From: Micromonospora sp. MH99
Lineage (GTDB): Bacteria > Actinomycetota > Actinomycetes > Mycobacteriales > Micromonosporaceae
Direction: 5' to 3'
Assembly: GCF_021442385.1 (NCBI RefSeq)
Contig: NZ_MUZA01000066.1
Span: 1-35,035 of the forward strand
DNA length: 35,035 nt
In this document: piece by piece, positions 1 to 6,662 of the stretch
Layout of the letters: the number at the start of each line of letters is the position of its first letter
Position numbering within the stretch: the first letter of the stretch is position 1
Translations under genes and position numbers: made by a program
Notes under the pieces: generated by a model
Told to the model about the DNA's origin: nothing
Database searches by the model: none
The model's input: only the letters and a program-made list of their open reading frames with translations

Positions 1-26
1 GCGGGCGGCGGGCGGCGGGCGGCGGG
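1..26. repeat. heptanucleotide tandem repeat at window edge
   Basis: Three full copies of the 7-bp unit GCGGGCG plus a partial fourth run from the first base to just before the stop codon of the ArsR-type gene. The tract may extend upstream of the window. It is non-coding and directly follows the gene's 3' end. A second heptamer tract with a different unit lies at 30594-30654. Confidence 0.75.
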
Positions 27-770
27 TCAGGCTCGGCCGCTGGACGGTGCCGCGGGCGTGTCGCGGATGAGGATGTGCTCGGGCACGCCCAGGCTCCCGG
101 CCAGGGCGGCGCGGCCGATCGGGGTGAGGCGTACCGCCCGCCCGGCGCCCTGGGTGATCCAGCCCAGCTCGGCGAAGCGGCGGCGCAGTGCCGCGCCGAG
201 CGCTCCGGCGAGGTGCGGCCGGCGTTCGGTCCAGTCCAGGCAGTCGCGGACCACCGGTCGGCGGGCGGCGCGCAGCACGTCCACAGGTACGCCCAACCCG
301 GCCGCCCAGGCCCACCCGTCGGGCGTCAGCGCCAACCCACTGGATCGGTCCAGCCGGCCGTCGGCAAGCAGCGCGTCGTACAGCAGGACGCCCAGCCGCC
401 CGGCGAGGTGGTCGTAGCAGGTCCGGGCGTACGCCAGGGCGGCGCTGGCACCCGCCGCGCGCAGTGACGTGGTCGGCGCGGGAGGGGCTGGCGCGTGCCC
501 GGCGAGGTCCTCGATCAGCTGGGCCACCGACGGTCCGGCCAGGCGCAGGTAGCGGTGCCGGCCCTGCCGCTCCTCGACCAGCAGCCCACCCCGGACCAGC
601 CGATTGAGGTGCTCGCTGGCCGTGGACGGGGCGACGCCGGCACGTCGGGCCAACTCGCCGGCGGTCCAGGCCCGCCCGTCGAGCAGCGCCAGGCAGATGC
701 CGGCCCGGGTGCCGTCGGCCAGCAGGGCTGCCAGCTCGGCCATTCCCCCGCCGTCGACGCCACCACTCAT
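27..770 (-). CDS. ArsR-type winged-helix transcriptional regulator
   Basis: Probable DNA-binding repressor of 247 aa. Residues about 10-85 form an ArsR-like winged helix: the helix-turn-helix reads ELARRAGVAPSTASEHLNRL and is followed by the wing LLVEERQGRHRYLRL. The remaining 160 residues form an alpha-helical C-terminal region, much longer than in a simple metal-sensing ArsR, and I see no Cys metal-binding motif. Some actinobacterial ArsR-like regulators share this long form. The ATG at 770 is used; an internal ATG at 743 sits right at the start of the HTH domain and is an alternative, and neither has a convincing ribosome binding site. The ligand is unknown. It is separated from the SDR operon by about 100 bp and need not be related to it. 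Confidence 0.85.
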   Translation of the reverse strand: MSGGVDGGGMAELAALLADGTRAGICLALLDGRAWTAGELARRAGVAPSTASEHLNRLVRGGLLVEERQGRHRYLRLAGPSVAQLIEDLAGHAPAPPAPTTSLRAAGASAALAYARTCYDHLAGRLGVLLYDALLADGRLDRSSGLALTPDGWAWAAGLGVPVDVLRAARRPVVRDCLDWTERRPHLAGALGAALRRRFAELGWITQGAGRAVRLTPIGRAALAGSLGVPEHILIRDTPAAPSSGRA

Positions 771-866
771 GGCCCCATCATCGCCGAGGGCCAGCGCACC
801 GATCAGGCGGGCCCGGTCGGCGTGGACGCCGCGTCGACGAGGGTCACTGTCTCGTCCCGTGGTGGA

Positions 867-1169
867 TCACGGGATGCGGTGCCGCACTGGGACGATCCGG
901 AAGTCGACGGTGGAGTGGTCGATCGTCGCGTGGACCGGCGAGTCGGCCATCCGCGTCATGATTCCGGAGGCGCTACGCCGGCCGTCGGCGGCGGAGTTCC
1001 AGGCGACGATGTCGGTGATCGTGCCGTCGTCGGCCTCGGTGATGCGACGCCACCGGAAGCCGGGCTGCTGCCGCAGGTAGTCGTCGATGTCCTCGTTCGC
1101 CCTGACGAAGTCCGTGACGGTGAGGCCGGCGACGAGACGCAGGGTCGTCATTTCGAGTGCTTCGCTCAT
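867..1169 (-). CDS. small ABM-fold-like protein
   Basis: A 100-aa protein whose pattern, including IDDYLRQQPGFRWRRITEADDG and ITDIVAWNSAADG, resembles the ferredoxin-like antibiotic biosynthesis monooxygenase (ABM) fold of small soluble oxygenases or accessory proteins. The start at 1169 is chosen because a GGAGG lies 5 nt upstream; an in-frame ATG at 1181 has no such site. It follows the SDR gene by 24 bp on the same strand and is very likely co-transcribed with it. The substrate cannot be inferred. ABM-fold membership is by impression of pattern, not a demonstrated match. Confidence 0.75.
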   Translation of the reverse strand: MSEALEMTTLRLVAGLTVTDFVRANEDIDDYLRQQPGFRWRRITEADDGTITDIVAWNSAADGRRSASGIMTRMADSPVHATIDHSTVDFRIVPVRHRIP

Positions 1170-1193
1170 GGTCGCCTCCATGGTGATGGACGG

Positions 1194-1928
1194 TCAGCCC
1201 TGCGCCGTGGAACGCAGGACGATCTCGTTGACGTCGACGGAGTCGGGCTGCGCGATCGCGTACGCGATGGCGTCGGCGACCGCCGAGGCCGGCATGCCCA
1301 GCTCGTCGGTCGCGGCGCGGACCGCGGCCTGGATCTCCGGATCGCCACCACGCTCGGTGAGTTCGGACTGGGTGTAGCCGGGGCTCACCAGTGTCATCCG
1401 GACGTCGCGGCTCTCCTGCCGCAGACCTTCGGCGAGCGCCCGGACGGCGTACTTCGTGGCGCAGTAGACGGCGGCGGTCGGGTCGACGCGGTAGGCGGCG
1501 GAGGAGCCGATGGTGATGAGGTGACCCTTGCCGCGTGCCCGCATGAGTGGGAGGGCAGCCGCGATGCCGTGCAGGGTGCCGCGCAGGTTGACGTCGATCA
1601 TCTGGTCCCACTCGTCGGTCCGCAGCGCGTCGAGGGTGGACAGGGCCATCACGCCGGCGTTGTTGACCAGTACGTCGACGCGACCGTGCCGGTCATGCGC
1701 CCCGGTGACGAACGCGGCCACGCTCTCGCGGCTGGTGACGTCCAGTTCCTGGTGCTCGGCGGAGCCGCCGGTGGCGCGCAGCTCGTCGACGAGCGCGGCG
1801 AGCCGGTCGACCCGGCGTGCCCCGAGCACGACGTGGTGGCCGTCGGCGGCGAGACGGCGGGCGGTGGCCTCGCCGATGCCGCTGCTCGCGCCGGTGATAA
1901 GGACGATCTTGGTGTGTGGGCCGGTCAT
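1194..1928 (-). CDS. SDR family NAD(P)-dependent oxidoreductase
   Basis: Classical short-chain dehydrogenase of 244 aa. The cofactor motif TGASSGIG is at residues 12-19, the structural NNAG at 89-92, Asn114, and the catalytic Ser142/143 with Tyr155 and Lys159 in the YxxxK motif YCATK. The basic residues after the second strand (GARRVDR) favour NADP(H). The ATG at 1928 is preceded by a GGAG ribosome site and starts directly before the Rossmann fold; the open frame upstream to 2126 lacks domain content. It is the first gene of a two-gene operon with the ABM-like protein and faces the XRE/MltR-type regulator across about 250 bp, a common pairing in actinobacteria in which the regulator controls the SDR gene. 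The substrate is unknown. Confidence 0.93.
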   Translation of the reverse strand: MTGPHTKIVLITGASSGIGEATARRLAADGHHVVLGARRVDRLAALVDELRATGGSAEHQELDVTSRESVAAFVTGAHDRHGRVDVLVNNAGVMALSTLDALRTDEWDQMIDVNLRGTLHGIAAALPLMRARGKGHLITIGSSAAYRVDPTAAVYCATKYAVRALAEGLRQESRDVRMTLVSPGYTQSELTERGGDPEIQAAVRAATDELGMPASAVADAIAYAIAQPDSVDVNEIVLRSTAQG

Positions 1929-2020
1929 CACTGCTCCTGCTCTCGGTTGGTGCCTGCGGCGACGTACCGCGCGTTCCACCATCCCGCGGGGTCCCGCGCC
2001 CCGGAAGGGCGGCCTTTCCT

Positions 2021-2035
2021 GGGTGCGCGGCACCC
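2021..2035. promoter_or_regulatory. candidate operator palindrome in SDR/XRE divergent promoter
   Basis: GGGTGCGCGGCACCC is a perfect inverted repeat of 6 bp arms around 3 bp. It lies about 93 bp upstream of the SDR start and 151 bp upstream of the regulator start. Its position in a divergent promoter makes it a candidate binding site for the neighbouring XRE-type regulator. No binding evidence exists. Confidence 0.4.
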
Positions 2036-2056
2036 TGGCAGTAGCGCCCTCGGCAG

Positions 2057-2072
2057 ACCTGTTCAGGCAGGT
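2057..2072. promoter_or_regulatory. second candidate operator palindrome
   Basis: ACCTGTTCAGGCAGGT has 5-bp arms around 6 bp, and a nested CCTG-TT-CAGG palindrome sits in its left part. It lies between the SDR and XRE genes, 22 bp from the 2021-2035 palindrome. It may be a regulator half-site pair or chance. Confidence 0.3.
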
Positions 2073-2172
2073 GCGGCACGTTTCAGGGCCGACGTCGGTT
2101 TGTCGGCGGCCGGCGTCGTCGGTCACCGCCGTCGTCGCCGTGGAGCGCGCCGAGGCCGGGGGACGCGAGCTC

Positions 2173-2178
2173 TAGGCT
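2173..2178 (+). promoter_or_regulatory. -10 box of a probable leaderless transcript
   Basis: TAGGCT fits the actinobacterial TANNNT -10 pattern and ends 7 nt before the ATG at 2186. No ribosome binding site precedes that ATG, so transcription probably begins at or near the start codon. This supports 2186 over the GTG at 2180 as the regulator's start. Confidence 0.5.
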
Positions 2179-2185
2179 GGTGGAC

Positions 2186-3010
2186 ATGGCCGCCACCAGC
2201 AATCGTCTCGGCGCGTACCTGCGGGCGCAGCGCGCCCGTGTCGACCCGCGCGAGGTCGGGCTGCGCGGGGGCGGCGACCGGCGGGTGGCCGGGTTGCGGC
2301 GCGAGGAGATCGCGGTGCTGGCCGGCGTGAGCGCCGACTACTACGCCCGCCTCGAACAGGGCCGGGAACGCAACCCCTCGGCACAGGTGCTCGACGCGAT
2401 CGGACGGGCTCTGCGGCTCGATCCGGACGCGCGCGGTCATCTGTTCCGGCTGGCCGGGCTGAACCCGAGCCGGGGCCCGGACAGCTCCCGGGAGTCCGTC
2501 CATCCGGCGCTGCTGCGGTTGCTGGACGCCTTTCCCACGTCCGCCGCCTACGTGCTCGGTCCGGCGTTCGACGTGCTGGCCACCAACGGTGTGGCGGCAG
2601 CACTGCTGGCACCGTTCGGGGACACCGTCAACATGGTGCGTGTGCTGTTCGAGCACCCGCAGGCGCGCGCCTTCTTTCCGGACTGGCCGACCCTGGCCGA
2701 GAACGTCGTGCACGCGTTACGGCTCAACGCCGGTCTCTTTCCGGACGATGCGGGGATCCAGGCGCTCGTGGCCGACGAATCGCAGCGCTCACCGGAGTTC
2801 CGCCGCCTCTGGGAGGACCAGACGGTGCGCGGCCTCAGCCGCATGTTCAAGGTCCTGCACCATCCGCACGTCGGCCGGATCGAGCTGACCTACCAGACCT
2901 TCGACGTCCGCGACGCGCCCGGTCAGCAACTGCTGGTCGGCACACCGGAGCCGGGGAGTCCCAGCGCCGAGGCCCTCGCCCACCTGGCCGCCGTTCACGC
3001 CTCGGCCTGA
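2186..3010 (+). CDS. XRE-family regulator with MmyB/MltR-type ligand-binding domain
   Basis: A 274-aa regulator. The N-terminal HTH (about residues 5-75) contains the family signature LRREEIAVLAGVSADYYARLEQG followed by RNPS. The rest matches the MmyB-like ligand-binding domain, with AAYVLGPAFDVLATN, a region about NMVRVLFEHPQARAFFPDW, a predicted pocket of aromatic residues, and the closing LTYQTFDVRDAPGQQLLVGTPEPGSPS. Family members are known to sit next to SDR genes and are thought to sense small hydrophobic ligands; that role here is inference. The start at 2186 is favoured by the adjacent TAGGCT box. Divergent orientation to the SDR gene suggests it controls that operon and itself. Confidence 0.93.
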   Translation: MAATSNRLGAYLRAQRARVDPREVGLRGGGDRRVAGLRREEIAVLAGVSADYYARLEQGRERNPSAQVLDAIGRALRLDPDARGHLFRLAGLNPSRGPDSSRESVHPALLRLLDAFPTSAAYVLGPAFDVLATNGVAAALLAPFGDTVNMVRVLFEHPQARAFFPDWPTLAENVVHALRLNAGLFPDDAGIQALVADESQRSPEFRRLWEDQTVRGLSRMFKVLHHPHVGRIELTYQTFDVRDAPGQQLLVGTPEPGSPSAEALAHLAAVHASA

Positions 3011-3056
3011 ACCACAGTCGAGCGTCAGCACCGGAGCCGGACGCCCGACACCTCTT

Positions 3057-3068
3057 TACAACGTTGTA
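3057..3068. promoter_or_regulatory. LacI-type operator, perfect 12-bp palindrome
   Basis: TACAACGTTGTA is a perfect palindrome with a central CG, typical of operators bound by LacI/GalR-family sugar regulators. It lies 66 bp before the GH43 start. The identical 12-mer occurs at 22286-22297 before the PhyH gene. No LacI-family gene is in the window. Confidence 0.7.
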
Positions 3069-3080
3069 TCCATCGTTGTA
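3069..3080. promoter_or_regulatory. degenerate tandem copy of the LacI-type operator
   Basis: TCCATCGTTGTA matches 10 of 12 positions of the palindrome directly to its left and abuts it with no gap, so the CGTTGTA half repeats at a 12-bp period. It is probably a second, weaker site. Confidence 0.45.
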
Positions 3081-3133
3081 GAAACGAGGCACACAGCGAC
3101 CCTTGTCGACACCCCACACCAGAGGCAGGCCCC

Positions 3134-5362
3134 ATGCGACACCTCCGCCGGGGCGGCGCGCTCGCCGCCGCGTTCGGTCTGATCCTGGCCGCCACCGCTT
3201 CCGCCACCGCTGCGGCGACCGCCTCCGACGGCCCGTCGGGCTATCGCAACCCGATCTCCGCCGACATCGGCGACACCTTCGCCGACCCGGTCGTCGTGCG
3301 CGGCGACGACGGTTTCTGGTACGCCTACGGCACCACCGACCCGCTGCGCGAGGGCGAGGGCGTGTTCCACCGGGTGCCCACCGCCCGCTCGGCCGACCTG
3401 GTCGACTGGGCGTCCGTCGGTGACGCGTTCGGCCCCGACCAGCACCCGCCCTACGCGGCGCCCGGCGCGGCGTACTGGGCCCCGGACGTCCGCCGGCTCG
3501 GCGACCGGTGGGTGATGTACGTGACGGTCACCGACACCACAGTCTCCGCCGAGGGCAGTGACTACGCGATCGGGGCGGCCACCGCCCCCAGCCCCGCCGG
3601 GCCGTGGACGTTTGCCGACCAGCCGGTCGTCGCCCCGCGCCCCGGCGGCGGTGGCGGCTGGCTGTGGACCATCGACCCGAGCCAGTTCACCGACGTCGAC
3701 GGTCGCAGTTACCTCTACTACGGCAGCTACTACGGCGGCATCTCGGTCACCGAACTCAGCCCGGACGGCCTGCGCGCGGTCGGCGCCCCGACGCCGGTGG
3801 CCATCGACAACAAGTTCGAGGGCAGCTACGTGCTGCGCCACGACGACTGGTACTACCTGTTCGCGTCCACCGCGAACTGCTGCGCCGGCCCGGCCACCGG
3901 CTACTCCGTCCAGGTCGGACGCGCGCGCAGCCCACGCGGCCCGTTCACCGACCGCGACGGCGTCGCGCTGACCACGTCCCGGGCCGGTGGCACACCGGTG
4001 CTCACCCAGAACGGCAACCGCTGGATCGGCACCGGGCACAACGGGTTCATCACCGACCTGTCCGGTCAGGACTGGATCGTCTACCACGCCATCGACCGGG
4101 CCGATCCGTACCTCGACGAGCCGTTCGGCATCAACGAGCGCCCCATGCTGCTCGACCGGCTGGACTGGATCGACGGCTGGCCGACGGTCAACGCCGGCGC
4201 GGGCCCGTCCGAGGGCACCCGACCCGCGCCGGTCACCACCGGCCGCGTCGACGAACGCTTCGACGCCGCGAGCCTCGCCGGTTGGCAGCGCGCCGGCCAG
4301 TGGCGGGTCACCGACGGCCGGCTCAGCGGCAGCGGCGCGCTCACCAGCCGTACCACAGTCGGCGGGGACGTGCGCGCGGAGGCCGACCTGCGAGTCACCG
4401 GCGCGACAGGCGCCGGCGTCACCCTCGGCGACCGGGTCGAGGTCCGGGTGGACGCCGCCGCCGGCCGCCTGGTCGCCCGCGACGGCCGCCGCCAGGCCAG
4501 CACGCCACTGCCCACCGGGCTCGACGTGGGCGATCGGCACAACCTGGCCATCGAGGTACGCGGACAGCAGCTCGTCGCCGAGCTGAGCCCCGCCCGTCTC
4601 GGTGACCAGCTCGCCGTGGTGTCCCTGCGGCTGGACCGCCCGGTCACCGGCCGACCCGGGCTGACGGCCACCGGCGGCACCGCCGAGTTCGACAACGTCA
4701 GCGTGGCGCGGCTGTACCAGCCGGCCCGGCGGGCCGTGCCCGAGCCCCGGGTCGGTGCGCCGCTGCCGGCGTACTCCGACGAGTTCGACGGCGGGCTCGA
4801 CAGCGACTGGCGGTGGGTACGCGCGGACCCGGCGGCCACCGTCGCCGACGGGGCGCTGCGCTGGCCCGTGCAGGCCGCCGACCTGACCGGCACCGGCAAC
4901 ACGGCAGGCGTGCTGCTGCGCGACGCCCCGAGGGGCGACTACGTCGTCGAGACGACTGTGACGCTGGACCTGGGCGAGGAGACGGTCCGCAACTACCAGC
5001 AGGCCGGCCTGGTCGCCTACGTGGACGACGACCGGTTCGCCCGGCTGACGCAGGTGGCGATCTGGAACACCCGGCAGGTCGAGTACGGCTACGAGCTGCC
5101 CTTCGCCGGCCAGCCGGTGTACGGCGGCAGCATCGTCGGCACGCCGGCCAGCACCACCTGGCTACGCCTCGCACACCACGTCGACCGGGCCACCGGGGAG
5201 CACGAGTTCCGGGCCGGGTCCAGCCGGGACGGGCGTACCTGGACGTGGGGTGCGGTGTGGACGTTCCCCGCCGACACGACCCCCCGGATCGGGCTGGTCG
5301 CGCACGGCGGCGCCGAGCCGGCCGTCACCGCGCGGTTCGACTACCTGCGCTTCTACCGCTGA
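3134..5362 (+). CDS. secreted GH43-type glycoside hydrolase with C-terminal laminin/ConA-like domains
   Basis: Exported 742-aa enzyme with a Sec signal peptide (RR then a hydrophobic stretch to about residue 30). Residues 36-350 form a GH43 five-bladed propeller. The candidate triad is Asp51 (FADPVVV), Asp181 (TIDPSQF) and Glu229 (KFEGSYVLRH), the usual base, pKa modulator and acid. Metal-binding His is plausible in GHNGFITD and VYHAIDR. Residues about 370-530 look like a jelly-roll domain (ERFDAASLAGWQ ... FDNVSVARLY). Residues about 545-742 resemble the GH43 C-terminal/DUF1349 beta-sandwich (YSDEFDGGLDSDW ... FDYLRFY). GH43 enzymes act on arabinan or xylan side chains; the exact substrate is open. 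Two LacI-like operators upstream imply sugar-induced derepression. Confidence 0.92.
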   Translation: MRHLRRGGALAAAFGLILAATASATAAATASDGPSGYRNPISADIGDTFADPVVVRGDDGFWYAYGTTDPLREGEGVFHRVPTARSADLVDWASVGDAFGPDQHPPYAAPGAAYWAPDVRRLGDRWVMYVTVTDTTVSAEGSDYAIGAATAPSPAGPWTFADQPVVAPRPGGGGGWLWTIDPSQFTDVDGRSYLYYGSYYGGISVTELSPDGLRAVGAPTPVAIDNKFEGSYVLRHDDWYYLFASTANCCAGPATGYSVQVGRARSPRGPFTDRDGVALTTSRAGGTPVLTQNGNRWIGTGHNGFITDLSGQDWIVYHAIDRADPYLDEPFGINERPMLLDRLDWIDGWPTVNAGAGPSEGTRPAPVTTGRVDERFDAASLAGWQRAGQWRVTDGRLSGSGALTSRTTVGGDVRAEADLRVTGATGAGVTLGDRVEVRVDAAAGRLVARDGRRQASTPLPTGLDVGDRHNLAIEVRGQQLVAELSPARLGDQLAVVSLRLDRPVTGRPGLTATGGTAEFDNVSVARLYQPARRAVPEPRVGAPLPAYSDEFDGGLDSDWRWVRADPAATVADGALRWPVQAADLTGTGNTAGVLLRDAPRGDYVVETTVTLDLGEETVRNYQQAGLVAYVDDDRFARLTQVAIWNTRQVEYGYELPFAGQPVYGGSIVGTPASTTWLRLAHHVDRATGEHEFRAGSSRDGRTWTWGAVWTFPADTTPRIGLVAHGGAEPAVTARFDYLRFYR

Positions 5363-5389
5363 CGCGTCGCCCCTGGTCGGCACTACGCG

Positions 5390-5454
5390 GCGATCGGTGG
5401 CAGTTCAGCAGGACGACACTCGGCGTGTCGGACTGCTCAGCTGCCACCGATCGC
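5390..5454. terminator. long bidirectional hairpin between convergent genes
   Basis: Two 30-nt arms (5390-5419 and 5425-5454) surround a 5-nt loop. The outer 14 bp are perfectly paired and 26 of 30 positions pair overall. It lies between the convergent GH43 and 2H phosphoesterase genes and probably terminates both. It lacks a U-tract, as is usual in this group, and is longer than most of the window's terminators. Confidence 0.75.
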
Positions 5455-5456
5455 GC

Positions 5457-5966
5457 TCATCCGAGCGATGTCACCGTCCGGTCCGTACCGTCGTAGCTGC
5501 GAGCGGCCACGAACGCTCCCGCCGGCCGTTGCCCACCGGTCACGGCGCGGGCCATCCGCAGGTCCGCGTCGCGGAACCGCAGCGCCAGGCTGAGGTGCGG
5601 CACCCACGCTCCCGGGGCGTGCCAGGGGCGGTGCCCGTCGGCCCGGTCGAGGACGTCCCAGACGGCGGCGTGCAGCGCGGTCAACGCCGGCGTGGGCCGC
5701 ACGAGCCAGACCAGCGGGGCGCTGCCGTCGAGGACGACGACCCGGTCGAGGGTCACCGGCACCGGCAGCGCGGCGTCGAACAACTCGGCCAGGCGGTGCT
5801 CGACACCGGACGGGAACCCGTCCACGGCCGCCATGGTCAGATGCGGCCGGTTCGTCGGATGGATGTTGCGGGCCAGACTCGGCAACCCGGCGGCCGCCAA
5901 CCGACCCCAGGCCGTCCGGATCGCGACGTCCAACCCGGGCGAGCAGACCAGTTCCACCGTACGCAC
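5457..5966 (-). CDS. 2H phosphoesterase / 2'-5' RNA ligase-like protein
   Basis: A 169-aa protein with the two hallmark HxT/HxS motifs of the 2H superfamily, His42-Leu-Thr44 (RPHLT) and His124-Leu-Ser126 (WVPHLSLAL), about 80 residues apart as expected for the duplicated LigT fold. Such enzymes act on 2'-5' or cyclic phosphodiester bonds of RNA or nucleotides; the physiological substrate is usually unknown. The GTG start at 5966 has no ribosome site but follows a TAGCGT box by 6 nt, so the gene is probably leaderless. It converges with GH43 and ends in the shared hairpin. Confidence 0.85.
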   Translation of the reverse strand: MRTVELVCSPGLDVAIRTAWGRLAAAGLPSLARNIHPTNRPHLTMAAVDGFPSGVEHRLAELFDAALPVPVTLDRVVVLDGSAPLVWLVRPTPALTALHAAVWDVLDRADGHRPWHAPGAWVPHLSLALRFRDADLRMARAVTGGQRPAGAFVAARSYDGTDRTVTSLG

Positions 5967-5972
5967 GCAGAC

Positions 5973-5978
5973 ACGCTA
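5973..5978 (-). promoter_or_regulatory. -10 box of leaderless 2H phosphoesterase gene
   Basis: On the minus strand TAGCGT is followed by 6 nt and then the GTG start at 5966. It matches the TANNNT leaderless pattern. Confidence 0.5.
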
Positions 5979-6025
5979 GCCCGAACACGGTGCCCCGAGT
6001 GCCGGCCCTGCGGGACGGGCCCGCT

Positions 6026-6058
6026 GATCAGCGCCCTCCCCCGGGATGGGCGCGGATC
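6026..6058. terminator. weak hairpin at response-regulator 3' end
   Basis: GATC and GCGCCC pair with GGGCGC and GATC around a 10-nt loop, reaching into the stop codon of the response regulator. It is a plausible but weak terminator. Confidence 0.3.
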
Positions 6059-6662
6059 AGAGCCAGCCGTTGTCCCTGGCGGCCCGTACCGCCTCGGCCC
6101 GGTCGGTCGCGCCGAGCTTCTGCACGGCAGCGGAGAGGTGGTTGCGCACCGTGCCGGTGGACAGGTGCACCCGGCGGGCGATCACCGCGACCGGTGCGCC
6201 GAACTCGGCCAGCCGCAGCGTCTCCAACTCCCGTGGCGTCAGCGGGCACGCCGGCAGGGTCAGCGCGTCGGCGGCGAGGGACGGGTCGACGTACCGGCCG
6301 CCGGCGTGCACCCGGCGGATCACGTCGGCCAACGCGCCGCCGGGCGAGCCCTTGGGCACGAAACCCCGCGCCCCGGCGGTCAGCGCCTGGCGCAGGTGCC
6401 CCGGCCGGCCGTGCCCGGTCAACACGACCACCGCGCACTCGGGACGCGCCCGGGCCAGCTCCGCGGCGACGGCGATGCCGTCCAGGCCGGGCATCTCCAG
6501 GTCCACGACTGCCACGTCCGGGCGGTGCGCGAGCGTCGCGGTGACCGCCGTCGGCCCGTCGGCGGCCTGGGCCACCACCTCGATGTCCGGTTCGAGGCCG
6601 AGCAGCGCGGCGACCGCGACCCGGATGAGGTCCTCGTCGTCGGCCAGCAGGACGCGGATCAC
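6057..6662 (-). CDS. NarL/LuxR-family response regulator
   Basis: A 201-aa response regulator. The receiver domain is residues 1-120, with the acidic pair in LLADDE, phospho-acceptor Asp54 (VAVVDLEMPG), and Lys near GFVPKGSPG. The C-terminal LuxR-type HTH is about residues 137-195 (LTPRELETLRL, then VIARRVHLSTGTVRNHLSAAVQKL). The GTG at 6662 overlaps the TGA of the upstream kinase (GTGA), which fixes the start and shows translational coupling. Neighbours suggest it regulates the divergent membrane protein gene at 7946 in addition to its own operon, by analogy with DesR-like systems; this is inference. Confidence 0.93.
   Translation of the reverse strand: MIRVLLADDEDLIRVAVAALLGLEPDIEVVAQAADGPTAVTATLAHRPDVAVVDLEMPGLDGIAVAAELARARPECAVVVLTGHGRPGHLRQALTAGARGFVPKGSPGGALADVIRRVHAGGRYVDPSLAADALTLPACPLTPRELETLRLAEFGAPVAVIARRVHLSTGTVRNHLSAAVQKLGATDRAEAVRAARDNGWL

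Noticed and set aside
495..2330. Long plus-strand open frame of 611 codons across the SDR operon
   Set aside because: Antisense shadow in GC-rich DNA; composition is Gly/Asp/Val/Arg-rich without domains and it covers convincing minus-strand genes.
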